From Prasinococcaceae sp. CCMP 1430 (lineage: Eukaryota; Prasinodermophyta; Palmophyllophyceae; Prasinococcales; Prasinococcaceae): a DNA stretch of 51,734 nucleotides. The stretch covers positions 1 through 51,734 of the forward strand of contig RQSC01001193.1 in NCBI GenBank assembly GCA_013416795.1, given 5' to 3'. Positions within the stretch are counted from its first letter, which is position 1, and every line of letters begins with the position of its first letter. Under the pieces are notes generated by a model. It had not been told where the DNA came from. It made no database searches and worked only from the letters and a program-made list of their open reading frames with translations. The translations under genes and the position numbers were made by a program. Of this stretch, positions 1-11,012 are shown in pieces.

Positions 1-597
1 CCGCCCGCTTGCCCGCCCGCCCGCCGAGCGCGCGCGCGCTGGCCAGCCGAGAGGCTCGGCGGCGCACCGCCCCGACTCGCGCGCCGAGTGGCAGCGGGGG
101 TGGCTCACGCGGTAGGAATCTGCGTCGTGTTGGGGTGGGGGTGGGCGTGGGCGTGGGGGTGGGGGTGGAGGCTGACCAGTGCGCGCGGGAGGAGCCGCCA
201 CACGAGCCGCCGCCACTTCGTGGTTCTCTCTACAAACCCTACTCGTAATTGAACCCTAAAGGCGGATTTGGGGATCCCACCACCGAATTCCCCATGGGAC
301 CATCATGATGGTGCTGCCATCGTGGTACTACTGGCCCATCATGACGGAATGAGGGGTGACAGGAATGTCTTGTGCTCGAGTCCCACTACCATCCCCGGAT
401 GGTAGGACTACTACTAGTCTAGCTCTAGACTAATAGTAGACTAGTGACTACATTAGTACTACGTACATTTACCGAAGGCATGATTGCCGGCCGGGGCCCT
501 GCTCGTCGGCGGGCGCTCGGGCAAAGGAGGTTCGGTTGCAGCGGTGGCAGAGTCGTCGCCCTCTGGTCGTGCTCAGTCACACACGGAGTCCCCCGGC
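1..597. other. Non-coding start of window: low-complexity GC tract plus palindrome cluster
   Basis: No convincing gene is seen. Bases 1-240 are simple CCCGCC-type sequence and a G-rich GGGTGG/GGCGTGG stretch (about 130-170). From about 240 the composition becomes much more AT-rich, with an AACCCTAAA motif at 251-259 and three short inverted repeats between 299 and 439, listed separately. This stretch lies beyond the 3' end of the TPR-RING gene, so it may hold that gene's transcript end, but no other function is assigned. Confidence 0.6.
299..439. repeat. Cluster of three palindromes/hairpins
   Basis: A perfect 14-nt palindrome (ACCATCATGATGGT, 299-312) is followed by a hairpin with 9-nt arms and a 2-nt loop (386-394 with 397-405), then a hairpin with 15-nt arms, one mismatch and a 2-nt loop (408-422 with 425-439, core AGTCTAG-CT-CTAGACT). 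They sit in an unusually AT-rich island in otherwise very GC-rich DNA. They could be a structured transcript end, a protein-binding site or remains of a small element; the sequence does not say which. Confidence 0.75.
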
Positions 598-2346
598 CTA
601 AGAATCAGTGCCGGCGACCAGACGAACGTCCGTCTGCACGGGCAGCTGACACGCCGGGCACCGAGGGCCCGCGCCAAGCTCGGTGGACGTGGCCAGCCAC
701 TTATCCAAGCATTCCGCGTGGAAAATGTGTGCGCAGCCGCCAACCACGTGGAGCCGCTTAGCACGTCCCGACGTTGAAATGCCGTTCGAAGCGTCGTCGG
801 CATATATGCCAAGGTCGCCCCAGCATATGCCGCACTCTCGCGGCGGCTCCCTGCCGTCTTCCCGAAGCATTTGCACGACCTTGCGCACGTGCAAGCCGCC
901 GTCAGCCGGCGACTCAACGTTGCTGAGGCTGCATCGTACCGCCCTCAGGACCCCCCGTGCGCACGCAGCGAGCGCGAGGTTTTCGGCCAGCCTGAAGTGG
1001 TGCAGCGCTTGGCCGAGGTTGCTTTCTTGAGGGCTTCGGGAAAGATCTGTGCCATGCGCTGACACCCCCTCAGCGGCCTGATGCATGCGCACGTAGCTGT
1101 TTGCGATGTTGAGGTGCAAGCTGGCCGTGCAGCTCAGCCGATGGGTCGTCAGAATGGTCGGCGTGCTGCCCCCCAGCTTGTCAGCCTCGTTCCAGCGATG
1201 CGCGGACGCGAGTGCGGCCATGAACGCGACGAGTGCCAACCTGTCATCGTGCACGCCCGTGGAGCTGAGGACATTGCCGAGGTTGCAGAACGACGACATC
1301 TCCGCAGCAACGTCCCCAGTGCCAGTCGCGAGGACCAGGCATGCTGCGTACGCGCGTTGCGCCGATTCCATTTGACCGCGCGCGAAGGCCAGGCTGCCGA
1401 GGCCGCTCAGCGCCCGCGCGAGCATTCTGAGTTGCGTGTCGTCCAGGTGGCGCGTCGTGGCGGAGACGACGTCTCGCAGGCTCGATGCGCACTCGTCCAG
1501 CGTGTAGAGCACGTGCACCCCGTCCTCGTCGATGGTCGTCAGCATCTCAGTTTCCTCGGTACTCAGCTGCAGGAGCTCGTATAGGCTTTCCGCCGCCTCT
1601 GACTCCTGGCAAGGCGCGCTCTGCACGACGAGGGCTGCAATCACGAATGGCAGCACTTCAGCGCTGACTGGCAGACCGTGGCCAAAAAGCTGCGCCATGG
1701 CGCCGTCGACGGCGTCGCTGCGCGAGCGCTCCGCAGCCTCAGCACCGCCCACACTCGGTCGCAATCCACTGCGAGGCACCTTGGTTTGCTGCTCGCAGTA
1801 CCCGGCCCAATCACTTTTGGTCGGAGGCACCAGGACTCGCCTCACAACACTCATGTACGAGTTTCGACACGCGTCAAAGCAATGCCTCTCGCGAAGCACG
1901 TGCGCTCTCCCGAGCATTGCCTGGACGCGCAGGTCCTCAAGAGTCCGCGTTGCGTCCTCGCAGCTGCCATCTACTCCGTCCGGACACTCCTCCCCAGGCG
2001 AGCTGTTGTGTCTGCTTGCGTAGTCTGCGGCCTTGTCGAAGGCCTCGAGCGCGAGCTTCAGGGCGCTTCGGTCGAGCAGCGCCTGTCCCTTGTACAGCCA
2101 CTCCTCGGCCACGTCCACGCAATTCTTCCCAATCGTTGTCGACCCGTCGCGACCGCAAGGGGAGTCGCTGACCCCTTCATCAGCTTCACCCCCACCCGGG
2201 GCGCAGACAGCGCCGCCACCCGAACCGTGGTCGCCATTACCACTCGCCGCCGAGGCAGCATCTGTCAGTGTCACCGCGCTTGCTGCCGCCCCATGGCTGC
2301 CCGCCGAGCGTCCGCTCGCGTGCTGCAAGGAGTCCCTCGCCTCCAT
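598..2346 (-). CDS. TPR-repeat protein with C-terminal RING finger
   Basis: Uninterrupted frame of 582 codons from ATG 2346. The C-terminal ~75 residues hold a RING-type zinc pattern: CGIC near residue 508, then GGCAHIFHAEC and CPAC close to the end, a C-H-H-C arrangement like RING-H2 E3 ubiquitin ligases. The centre is alanine-rich and helical with TPR-like helix pairs (for example the segments containing ALEAFDKAADYA, AQRAYAACL, FCNLGNVLSSTG and LNIANSYVRMH). The first ~75 residues are low-complexity. The frame stays open upstream to 2562, but that part overlaps PCNA exon 1, so the ATG at 2346 is preferred. It is divergent from PCNA with 84 nt between the start codons. A role as a ubiquitin ligase is inferred from the RING only; substrate unknown. 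Confidence 0.75.
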   Translation of the reverse strand: MEARDSLQHASGRSAGSHGAAASAVTLTDAASAASGNGDHGSGGGAVCAPGGGEADEGVSDSPCGRDGSTTIGKNCVDVAEEWLYKGQALLDRSALKLALEAFDKAADYASRHNSSPGEECPDGVDGSCEDATRTLEDLRVQAMLGRAHVLRERHCFDACRNSYMSVVRRVLVPPTKSDWAGYCEQQTKVPRSGLRPSVGGAEAAERSRSDAVDGAMAQLFGHGLPVSAEVLPFVIAALVVQSAPCQESEAAESLYELLQLSTEETEMLTTIDEDGVHVLYTLDECASSLRDVVSATTRHLDDTQLRMLARALSGLGSLAFARGQMESAQRAYAACLVLATGTGDVAAEMSSFCNLGNVLSSTGVHDDRLALVAFMAALASAHRWNEADKLGGSTPTILTTHRLSCTASLHLNIANSYVRMHQAAEGVSAHGTDLSRSPQESNLGQALHHFRLAENLALAACARGVLRAVRCSLSNVESPADGGLHVRKVVQMLREDGREPPRECGICWGDLGIYADDASNGISTSGRAKRLHVVGGCAHIFHAECLDKWLATSTELGAGPRCPACQLPVQTDVRLVAGTDS

Positions 2347-3827
<1,481 letters not shown>

Positions 3828-3976
3828 GCTCCCCGTCATGGTCGTGACAGGGGGCCTTCCACCAGCACGCAGCAGAGGGGGTATCATTAAAAACACAAAA
3901 TGGAACACCGGGCACACGCGCGAAGCATGCGAACGGCTGCACGAGGCGGGCGTCCGGTCGCGGCCAATCCAGCACG

Positions 3977-3984
3977 TACAGTAT
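3977..3984 (+). promoter_or_regulatory. TACAGTAT octamer at PCNA/CABIN1 convergent junction
   Basis: Exact TACAGTAT, extended as gtacagtatattagt, in a short AT-rich island between the PCNA stop (3827) and the CABIN1 stop (4017). The same octamer occurs in three other convergent junctions of this window. A role in transcript 3'-end formation is inferred. Confidence 0.5.
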
Positions 3985-4016
3985 ATTAGTGGGTGCGCGG
4001 TGCGTGCGCGCGCGTC

Positions 4017-7000
4017 TCATTCGTCTGTCGTGGCGTCCGTGTCCATCGGCGCGGGCGCATCTTGCACGTCCTTCTCGTCGGCGGGCGCAGGCTCGCTCGC
4101 GTTCACCTCGGCTGCGCCAGCTGCCGCGGCGGCCACAGCGCCAATGACTGCGGCGTTCATGGCCTCCTGCTTGGCCGCCTCCTCCTGAGCCACTTCGCAG
4201 GCCTTGTCCGCTTCCTCCTTGGCCGCCTCGCAGGCCTTGGCCGCTTCTGCTGCCTTGGCCTCGGCAACGGCCTTGGCAGCCTCAGCGGCCCGGGCCTCCT
4301 TCGCCAGTCGGTTCTTAAATGCCTTGATGATGTGAAAGACGCCAGCGTGGCCCTTGGCGCGCTCTGCCAGCTTGATGGCAGACTCGACCGACACCTTCGG
4401 CTCCACGAAGCCGGTCACCTCCAGAGCGAGTTCGGTGAGCCTGTCGCCCTCAGCGCCGAGCCGCTCCCTGATGTAGTACACGGCTCCAAGCGCCTGCAGA
4501 GCGCTCTCGAACTCAGCGAGGGCGTCTTCGCGCGCGGGGTAGCGTCCCTTTTCGCGCACGATCGCGCACATCTCTTCGAAGACCTCGCGTGCCATGCTCG
4601 CCACTGTGTCGCCGAGTGTGCCCATGAGCGCGCGCACAGGCCGCGTGCGGAGCCTCGGGCTCGGGTAGCGCGCTGACACGTCGCGCATGACCTGTGAAAT
4701 GAGGTCCAGTCGCTTGAGCATCCAGCGCTTGCCAGGCTCGTCTGCGGCCGGCAGCGCGCAGATGTGCCTCTGCGTCGCCTGCAGGAAGGATGACTCCACG
4801 CTCCAGCCGCCGCTTGAGTCACCTTCCGGGTCCTCGCGCTCCACCTCGTCCGCGTGTCCCTCGAGGTGCTCCGCTGGTGAGTCGCGGGCTCCACCTTGCT
4901 GTTTGCCTTGCGCATCCTCCCTCGCGGAGGCCGCACCCCCGTCGCTGCCGCCCCCTCCCGCAACCTGCGCCTCCCCTTCCAGCCGCTCGCTGGCATCGAA
5001 GAACTCGTCCTTTGCGTCGTCGCCCGGGCGATCGCTGCCATCCGCCGCGTCTGCCTGTGAAGCATCGCCCGCCGCTCTGGGAGCGCCGGCGGGAGCAGCT
5101 ACGTCCGCCACCTCCGGCTGAGCCTCGTCGGCACTGGCACCAGCCTCGGAGGTGGGGGCAGAAGCAAGCTGACCCGCTGCTGCGGGTCGGACCAGCGGGG
5201 GCTCGGTCGGGGGAGCGATGCTGGCGCACGCGAGCGCAGGCTCCCACCTGTCGGCGCGCGCCGCAAGCATGCCGAAGGATGTAGCCGCAAAGAGGCGCTT
5301 GGCTGCGGCAAGCGCAGAGCCCAGCGCGTCCGCGCCGCGCTCGCCCTTCACGCAGCTCCAGTAAAACTCGAAGGCCATCGCATCGATGGCATCGTGGTCG
5401 TCGCTTCCCTCAGTCGCGTCGAGCGCGCGCGCGAGCGCCGCGCCGTACGCGCCCTTGAGCATGGCAGTCATATCTGTGAGCACGTTGTAGTAGTCTCCCT
5501 TGGAGCTGATCACCGAAATGAGTTTTTCGAGCGTCTGCAGGGATTGCATGTGGCCCTCGGCGCCACGCTCGGCGAGCAAGCGGACGTACAGCGCGATGCA
5601 CTTGCGCAAGCAGCCGATGAATTTGCGTGAACTCTCGCCGCGAAGTATCAGCAGCAGTGGGTGTGCCGCCGACCACGGTGCCGCCCCCGGACTGCCATCG
5701 TCTGACCGCTTCGAGGCGGTGGCGCCCTCGGCTTCTCCGGCCCCAGAACTGTTGCGCGCAGCCTGTTCGTAAACCTCGCGCCTGTGCTCCGCTCGCTTCT
5801 TGCGGCCGCCGGCAGCACCAGAAAAGATCGACCCCTCCGTGATCTCCCACATATTTATGCCCGTGTATCCGCGGACCACGAAGAGCGACACCAGGTCGTC
5901 GATGCCCGCTTCGATCGCGCCCGACACCGCTGCCTCGCTCGTCGGATCGGGAACGCTCAGTGGCGACAGGCGCGCGAGTGCGAGCCTGTAGGCAGCCTTG
6001 TGGAACCATTTGGAGAAGCTCCACACCTTGGCCATGGCCGCGATGCCATCCGCGTGCATACGGCGCGCCAGGTCCTTGGCCTTCACGCCGCGGCAAGCGC
6101 TCTGCTCGCAGCAGTACTCCGCGGCGATTTTCGCGACCGCCCTGAGTTTAGCATCGTCGCCATCCTCCGCCGCACGCTCGAGCATCTTGAGGCGGGTCGC
6201 GTGCATCGTATAAAATGGTTCGACGATGCCAGGGGCCATGCGCGCGGCCTTGGCGATCGCATCGAGCGCCTCCGTGTGCTCCCCAAGCTTGCTGTGCAAC
6301 TTGCCGCAGTAGTATCGCCACAGCCACCCCTGGTCGATCCCCCTCCTGTCCGGGGCGATGCGCTTCAGGTATTCCTCATCAACTATGGGCGGGTTGTTTG
6401 AGGCTATGTCGAAGGCGGCGAGCGCGAAGCGTACCGTCGCCACGTACGCGGCCTCGCCCTTGCCGGGCAGCGGACCGAGCATGTCGTGCACAGGCGGCAC
6501 GCGCTGGAGCATGTCGTAGCTGGCCAGTCCAAGATACTCGGCGACCGTCGCCATATCCATGCCCGGCTCGGTCGATCCTGTCGCTTTGATCATCGCCAGC
6601 GCCCTCAGCAAGCAGCGGCGGCTCCTCCTGCGGAACGTCGCCACGCGCTCCCGCATGAAGTAGCCGTCAGGGAACCACTCGTCAGCACCATCGCGCTCCC
6701 ATGAGGCGCAGTCCATCACCTTCGCAGCATCGTTGAGTATGAGATCGAGCGCGTCGTCGTAGACCTTCGCCAGCGACAGCCAGCCCAGGATCCTCTCGGA
6801 GTTGAAGAGCAGGTCGCTCTTCAGCATGTCAGACAGGGGCTTGACGAAGTCTTCGTCGTGGCGATCGTGCATGACCTGCGCGACCTCGGAGTTTTGGATT
6901 GGATCTTCTGCGTTGAAGCACAGCCAGTGCAGCGTCGAGTGGGTGCCGGCGTTCGGGTCCTCCGCGCGCGCGTCACTCACTCCGCGGGCATCCCAGGCGC

Positions 7001-10000
7001 GCGGGAAGTTCAGGGTGACTGATTCCGCGATGGGCTCTGAGCCAGTGATGCGAGGCAGCATGTCCGCACCTAGCTCCACCTCGTCGACGCCTTCCGCGTC
7101 AAGGAAGGTGTCAAAGTCGAAGAGCGATGAGTAGTCCGCAACGACGGTATCGAAGTGATGGCGCACCGCCTTCATCACGATTGCGAGCCTGTACATCCTC
7201 CCTGGCGGGGCACTCTTCGCCGTAGGGACAACAAAGTGCTGGAACAAGTCTGCTGCCTCTCGCCGCGTTGCTATGTTTATGTCTTCGAGCTTCATGTCCT
7301 TGGTGACGAGGTTTTCCTTGTCGCGAAGGACCTCCACCGATGTGTCGAGCGTCACGCCGTACAGGGGCTTCAGACACTTCGCGAGCGCGGCGTCCACCAC
7401 TTCCTCCACCTCGGTGACAACCTCGATGGCATCCTCTGGCTCGATTTTCTGCGAGCGTCGCGTTTTTCGTGACTCGGCCGCCGCCTCAAGGGCCTGCAAA
7501 CGTTTCGAGAGCGCGCCCTTGCGCTGCACCAGGCGCCCGAGCATGTGGCGCAGAAAGGCCGCGTTGCGGGACTTGATTGCACCACCGCCGCTGTTGGTAA
7601 GTAGCTCCTGCAGCATCAGCAGCAGGCGGGTCTCCCTCCGCGACGCCTCGGCGAGGGATGTGTCCTGAACCTCCAGGGCCAACGCCGCCAGCGAAGAGAA
7701 CGCCAGCGACGCGTCAGAGAGCGCAGTCGCGTCCGTTCCGAGGTTGATCGCCCGCGCCCTCTTCTTTTTGATCGTGTTCGCGCCCTCGGCCATGCGCGCA
7801 TCGATCGCATCCATGACGCGCACCATAAGATCGCGTACGACCTTGAGAGGCACAGCCGCCACGCGCGCAGCGGCGCGTTCGCCGCCATTCTCGGCAACGA
7901 GGGCCACGGCGCGCCTCGCGCTCTCCGACACGGCCCGCAGGACCTCGCCGAGACTTGGCATGTTGGGATGCGACAGGCTCACAGACCGGCGCTTGGCCTT
8001 CTTGCTAGCCTCGCGGCTCACGCGGGTGAGCAGTCCGTCAAGAGTCACCAATTCGAGGAGAAGGCTGCGATCGCCGAACAAGTTGTCGAGTCCAGTATCA
8101 CCGTCGCCTTCCGTCTCAGCGTTCTTTGTGACGCCCGAGAGCGACTCGAACGCCTTGATCGCAATCCACAGCATCTGGGTTTCCTCATCGGTCGTAAAGA
8201 CATTCGAGAACAAACGCGACTTGGATCCCTCCGCGCGCAGGAACGGCCCGAGGTCCTCGAGCATAGCGCGTTCCTGGCCATTCTTGAGCAGCTCCTCCGA
8301 GTTTTGTAGGACTTGCCTGATCTCCAGCTTGCTCAGATATTGGCGGACGACCTCCGGCCTAGGCCCGCAACCGCCGAGGGAAGCCACCGACTCGTCCGGC
8401 AGCTCACCGCCCTCGCCGAAAAGCAGCTTAGCACACTCTTTGAGGTGCATCACGCCGAAATTGAAGTTGCTTTCGTGCATGGCCGCGCGCCCACAGAGCC
8501 AATGCAGCGCGGCCGCCGCCGTGTGAGTGGCCGGGACGCCGAACATGCTCACGGGCAGGGTGTCGACACCCTCGTCGGAGGGGCCTGAGCCCGCGGCGTC
8601 GTGATGCGCGAGCATAGACGCCACTGCCGCGGCCACCGACTCGCTCGCCTTGGAAACGTGGGCTTTCTCTTTCGCAGCCCACTTCTCAGATCTGTCCTCC
8701 GCCCGCTGGTCTTCGTCGTCCTCGTCCTGGTCCTCTTCGTCAAAGGCGATTTCCTCCATGATCTGCTCATCCTTAATGGCGCGCACGGCTGCGATATGGC
8801 ACTCGCCGAGGGCGATCAGTTCCTCGGTATCCCACGAAAAGCCGCCAGCCCCAGCTCCGCCGACCCTGTCCAGGGCGAGCGCCAGTTCGGCGAGGACGGC
8901 TGCAGTCGCAGACTCGTGCGCGGCACCATCGGCGAGAGCACTTTTCAGCACGCGCGCAGCAGCCACCGCCGAGCAGCACTTATTTTCGTTCAGAGCCTCG
9001 ATGCACGATTTGACCGACGCGGCGTCGTGCTCCTGCGGCCGAATCTGCGCGGCTGCATCCGAGGCCGAGGCCGGTTCGGCGGCATCGGAGCCAGCCTCCG
9101 CGGGCGTGTCCTCGGGGGCGCTGCCCGTCTCCGCGTCGACCGCCTCCTCGGGAATGAACGAGGCGAGGGTCTCCTTCGCCGTCTCGACGGTCACAGGCAC
9201 GGCCGCCGCTTTGGCGATCTCTTTCGCCTCCTCTGCCTCACGCACTTCGCGATCACGCACACGGGAAGACTTGCGACTCGGCTCGGGCTTGGACTTGGCC
9301 TTCTTGCCCTTGCCTTTGCCCTTCTCTTTCTCCTGTGCGGTGGGTGCTCGCGCATCGGACGCTTGACGCTCCTTCGGAGCACTGTCGCAGTCCATGTCCT
9401 GCGCATCGGCGCCCGTACCAGTGGCGCCGAGTGCGTCCCCGGCGGGCACCGCCTCGCCTGCCGCGCCGGGCGCTGCGTCGCCGGCGGCGCCAGACGGAAC
9501 AGAGCCCCCAGGCTTCGATCCACCCTCTCCGGGACGTGCAGCTACGTCATCCCCGGTGAGCCGGAGCGCGATCACGCTAGCGCCGTCTTGCCCTGCGCTG
9601 GCACCCCGCAGCTGCTCGACCATCGCCTGCGCCAACGCGGCCCAAGATGCCGTGCACACGCCGACGAACACCTCGGGAACGGTCTCACGCACGTGCGTGG
9701 GGGTGGCCGGCGCGATGGGTTCGGCGTGTTTCGTCTTGGCGCGCTTCGCGGGCCGGGCACTGTGAGTCTTCGCAAGCGCTTCGAACGCGGCTTCGGCGCC
9801 GCCCTCGAGAGCATCCAAGTCGACGGGCGCCGGGTGTCGTGGGTTCATCCTGCGCAGCTTCGCCAGTGCCGCCCTGGCCGCCGCCACGTCACCGACGGCC
9901 GCCGCCGTGCGGCAGAGCCCCTCGAGGACGAGCCAGCTGCTGCCACCAGTGCACAGACAGGCGTTCTCATAGCAGTGTCTCGCCACATGCGGTTGCGCTG

Positions 10001-10373
10001 CTTCCTCGGCGAGCGCTGCCGTGCGTCGCCACAGCGGGCCGTCGTTCGGGTCGATCTCGCAAGCCTCCAGGCTGAAGGCGAGCGCCTCCTCCGGGCGACC
10101 GCCCTTGGCGGCAATTTCCGCGAGGTTCCTGCTTGCCAGGAAGCGCAGCTGTACGATCACGTTCGACTCGAGCGCGCGGCTCTCTTCGGTGCGGAGCTCG
10201 GCGCGCATCTCGCGAAGCACTCCATCGGCGACCGCCTCGTCGCCGGCGACGCGCGCTGCCATCGCCTTCTCATACGCGGCCGTGGCGGCCGCCTGCCGCG
10301 CCTCGGCGCTCGGTCCGCGCTGCTCCGCGGCGGGGACCACCGCGGGCGCCTCATTGATGCCGCGGAAGCCCAT
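4017..10373 (-). CDS. CABIN1: CABIN1/HIR3-like subunit of HIRA histone chaperone complex
   Basis: A 2118-codon intronless frame from ATG 10373 (an in-frame ATG also lies at 10436). CABIN1/Hir3 scaffolds the HIRA complex that deposits H3.3-H4 independently of replication. The N-terminal ~200 residues are TPR-like, with the family-typical run ALAFSLEACEIDPNDGPLW. A basic patch (PSRKSSRVRDREVREAEE, about residue 380) is followed by an acidic stretch. The mid region with CLKPLYGVTLD, the AADLFQHFVVPTAKS helix and AVRHHFDTV matches plant cabin-1-like proteins, as does GWLWRYYCGKLHSKLGEHTE followed by IVEPFYTMHATRLKMLE. The C-terminus is acidic then an Ala/Glu/Lys coiled coil, a likely lineage-specific addition. 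The start region diverges from the FHA gene. Family call is strong from motif order; calcineurin binding is not implied. Confidence 0.88.
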   Translation of the reverse strand: MGFRGINEAPAVVPAAEQRGPSAEARQAAATAAYEKAMAARVAGDEAVADGVLREMRAELRTEESRALESNVIVQLRFLASRNLAEIAAKGGRPEEALAFSLEACEIDPNDGPLWRRTAALAEEAAQPHVARHCYENACLCTGGSSWLVLEGLCRTAAAVGDVAAARAALAKLRRMNPRHPAPVDLDALEGGAEAAFEALAKTHSARPAKRAKTKHAEPIAPATPTHVRETVPEVFVGVCTASWAALAQAMVEQLRGASAGQDGASVIALRLTGDDVAARPGEGGSKPGGSVPSGAAGDAAPGAAGEAVPAGDALGATGTGADAQDMDCDSAPKERQASDARAPTAQEKEKGKGKGKKAKSKPEPSRKSSRVRDREVREAEEAKEIAKAAAVPVTVETAKETLASFIPEEAVDAETGSAPEDTPAEAGSDAAEPASASDAAAQIRPQEHDAASVKSCIEALNENKCCSAVAAARVLKSALADGAAHESATAAVLAELALALDRVGGAGAGGFSWDTEELIALGECHIAAVRAIKDEQIMEEIAFDEEDQDEDDEDQRAEDRSEKWAAKEKAHVSKASESVAAAVASMLAHHDAAGSGPSDEGVDTLPVSMFGVPATHTAAAALHWLCGRAAMHESNFNFGVMHLKECAKLLFGEGGELPDESVASLGGCGPRPEVVRQYLSKLEIRQVLQNSEELLKNGQERAMLEDLGPFLRAEGSKSRLFSNVFTTDEETQMLWIAIKAFESLSGVTKNAETEGDGDTGLDNLFGDRSLLLELVTLDGLLTRVSREASKKAKRRSVSLSHPNMPSLGEVLRAVSESARRAVALVAENGGERAAARVAAVPLKVVRDLMVRVMDAIDARMAEGANTIKKKRARAINLGTDATALSDASLAFSSLAALALEVQDTSLAEASRRETRLLLMLQELLTNSGGGAIKSRNAAFLRHMLGRLVQRKGALSKRLQALEAAAESRKTRRSQKIEPEDAIEVVTEVEEVVDAALAKCLKPLYGVTLDTSVEVLRDKENLVTKDMKLEDINIATRREAADLFQHFVVPTAKSAPPGRMYRLAIVMKAVRHHFDTVVADYSSLFDFDTFLDAEGVDEVELGADMLPRITGSEPIAESVTLNFPRAWDARGVSDARAEDPNAGTHSTLHWLCFNAEDPIQNSEVAQVMHDRHDEDFVKPLSDMLKSDLLFNSERILGWLSLAKVYDDALDLILNDAAKVMDCASWERDGADEWFPDGYFMRERVATFRRRSRRCLLRALAMIKATGSTEPGMDMATVAEYLGLASYDMLQRVPPVHDMLGPLPGKGEAAYVATVRFALAAFDIASNNPPIVDEEYLKRIAPDRRGIDQGWLWRYYCGKLHSKLGEHTEALDAIAKAARMAPGIVEPFYTMHATRLKMLERAAEDGDDAKLRAVAKIAAEYCCEQSACRGVKAKDLARRMHADGIAAMAKVWSFSKWFHKAAYRLALARLSPLSVPDPTSEAAVSGAIEAGIDDLVSLFVVRGYTGINMWEITEGSIFSGAAGGRKKRAEHRREVYEQAARNSSGAGEAEGATASKRSDDGSPGAAPWSAAHPLLLILRGESSRKFIGCLRKCIALYVRLLAERGAEGHMQSLQTLEKLISVISSKGDYYNVLTDMTAMLKGAYGAALARALDATEGSDDHDAIDAMAFEFYWSCVKGERGADALGSALAAAKRLFAATSFGMLAARADRWEPALACASIAPPTEPPLVRPAAAGQLASAPTSEAGASADEAQPEVADVAAPAGAPRAAGDASQADAADGSDRPGDDAKDEFFDASERLEGEAQVAGGGGSDGGAASAREDAQGKQQGGARDSPAEHLEGHADEVEREDPEGDSSGGWSVESSFLQATQRHICALPAADEPGKRWMLKRLDLISQVMRDVSARYPSPRLRTRPVRALMGTLGDTVASMAREVFEEMCAIVREKGRYPAREDALAEFESALQALGAVYYIRERLGAEGDRLTELALEVTGFVEPKVSVESAIKLAERAKGHAGVFHIIKAFKNRLAKEARAAEAAKAVAEAKAAEAAKACEAAKEEADKACEVAQEEAAKQEAMNAAVIGAVAAAAAGAAEVNASEPAPADEKDVQDAPAPMDTDATTDE

Positions 10374-11012
10374 CGTGGTTGCCGGCCCGCGCGCCCCCGC
10401 ACGCTGCGCAGAGCACGAGCAACCCGCGCGGCGCAACAGGAGCAGGCGGAGCGCGGCGCCGCGCGGTTTCGACGAGCAGCGGCAGCGGCGGCGGCGGCGG
10501 CGGCGGCGCCACCGGGGGAGGGGGGGGGGGAGGGGGGCTGCGCGCAGTGTGGCACGCCAACGCAGCGTTTCGAATGCGAATGCGCACCGTCGATGCCGTA
10601 TGAATTGAATTCCATTCTTTGGGCTGCAGCAGGCAAATTGCTTTGTTTTTTCAGTTTTGGACTCTTTTCTCTGTTCTTTCGCGCGCGTTTTCGGCCTCGG
10701 GTGCGATTTGATGAAGGACGCGCCGCAGAATGCTCTCCCGTGGGTACTTTTATCGTTCGTTTGAGGGTTTTATTCCGCGGCTGTTGTGTTCGGTCGCGTT
10801 CGGCGCGAATCGATGCGGCGGCGCGTTTTCGCGTTCGCGCGCGCGCGGGCGCGGGTGGGGTGGGGTGGGGTGGCACACGTGCGGCGCGGGGCGCCCCCCC
10901 CCCCAACCCCAACCCCAACCACCTCCCCGGCCGTCCCGCTCCGCGCTTCTCGCGCGTGCGCCGACGGCTGTGGTGCGCGAGGGGGGTGAAGCGCGGGGGC
11001 GCGGCGCGGCAG
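10374..11012. promoter_or_regulatory. Divergent intergenic region between CABIN1 and FHA gene
   Basis: About 640 nt without a well-supported gene. It contains G/C homopolymer tracts (GGGGAGGGGGGGGGGAGGGGGG near 10518-10540, poly-C near 10896-10905), an AT-rich patch (10595-10690), and GC-alternating sequence. An ATG at 10593 is in frame with the FHA exon but the peptide between would be low-complexity. The 5' ends of both genes must lie here. Confidence 0.5.

Noticed and set aside
1-180. Telomere or subtelomeric tandem array at the window start
   Set aside because: The GGGTGG/GGGCGTGG stretch is irregular and short, and lacks TTAGGG-type units in tandem; the single AACCCTAAA at 251 also occurs inside the window.
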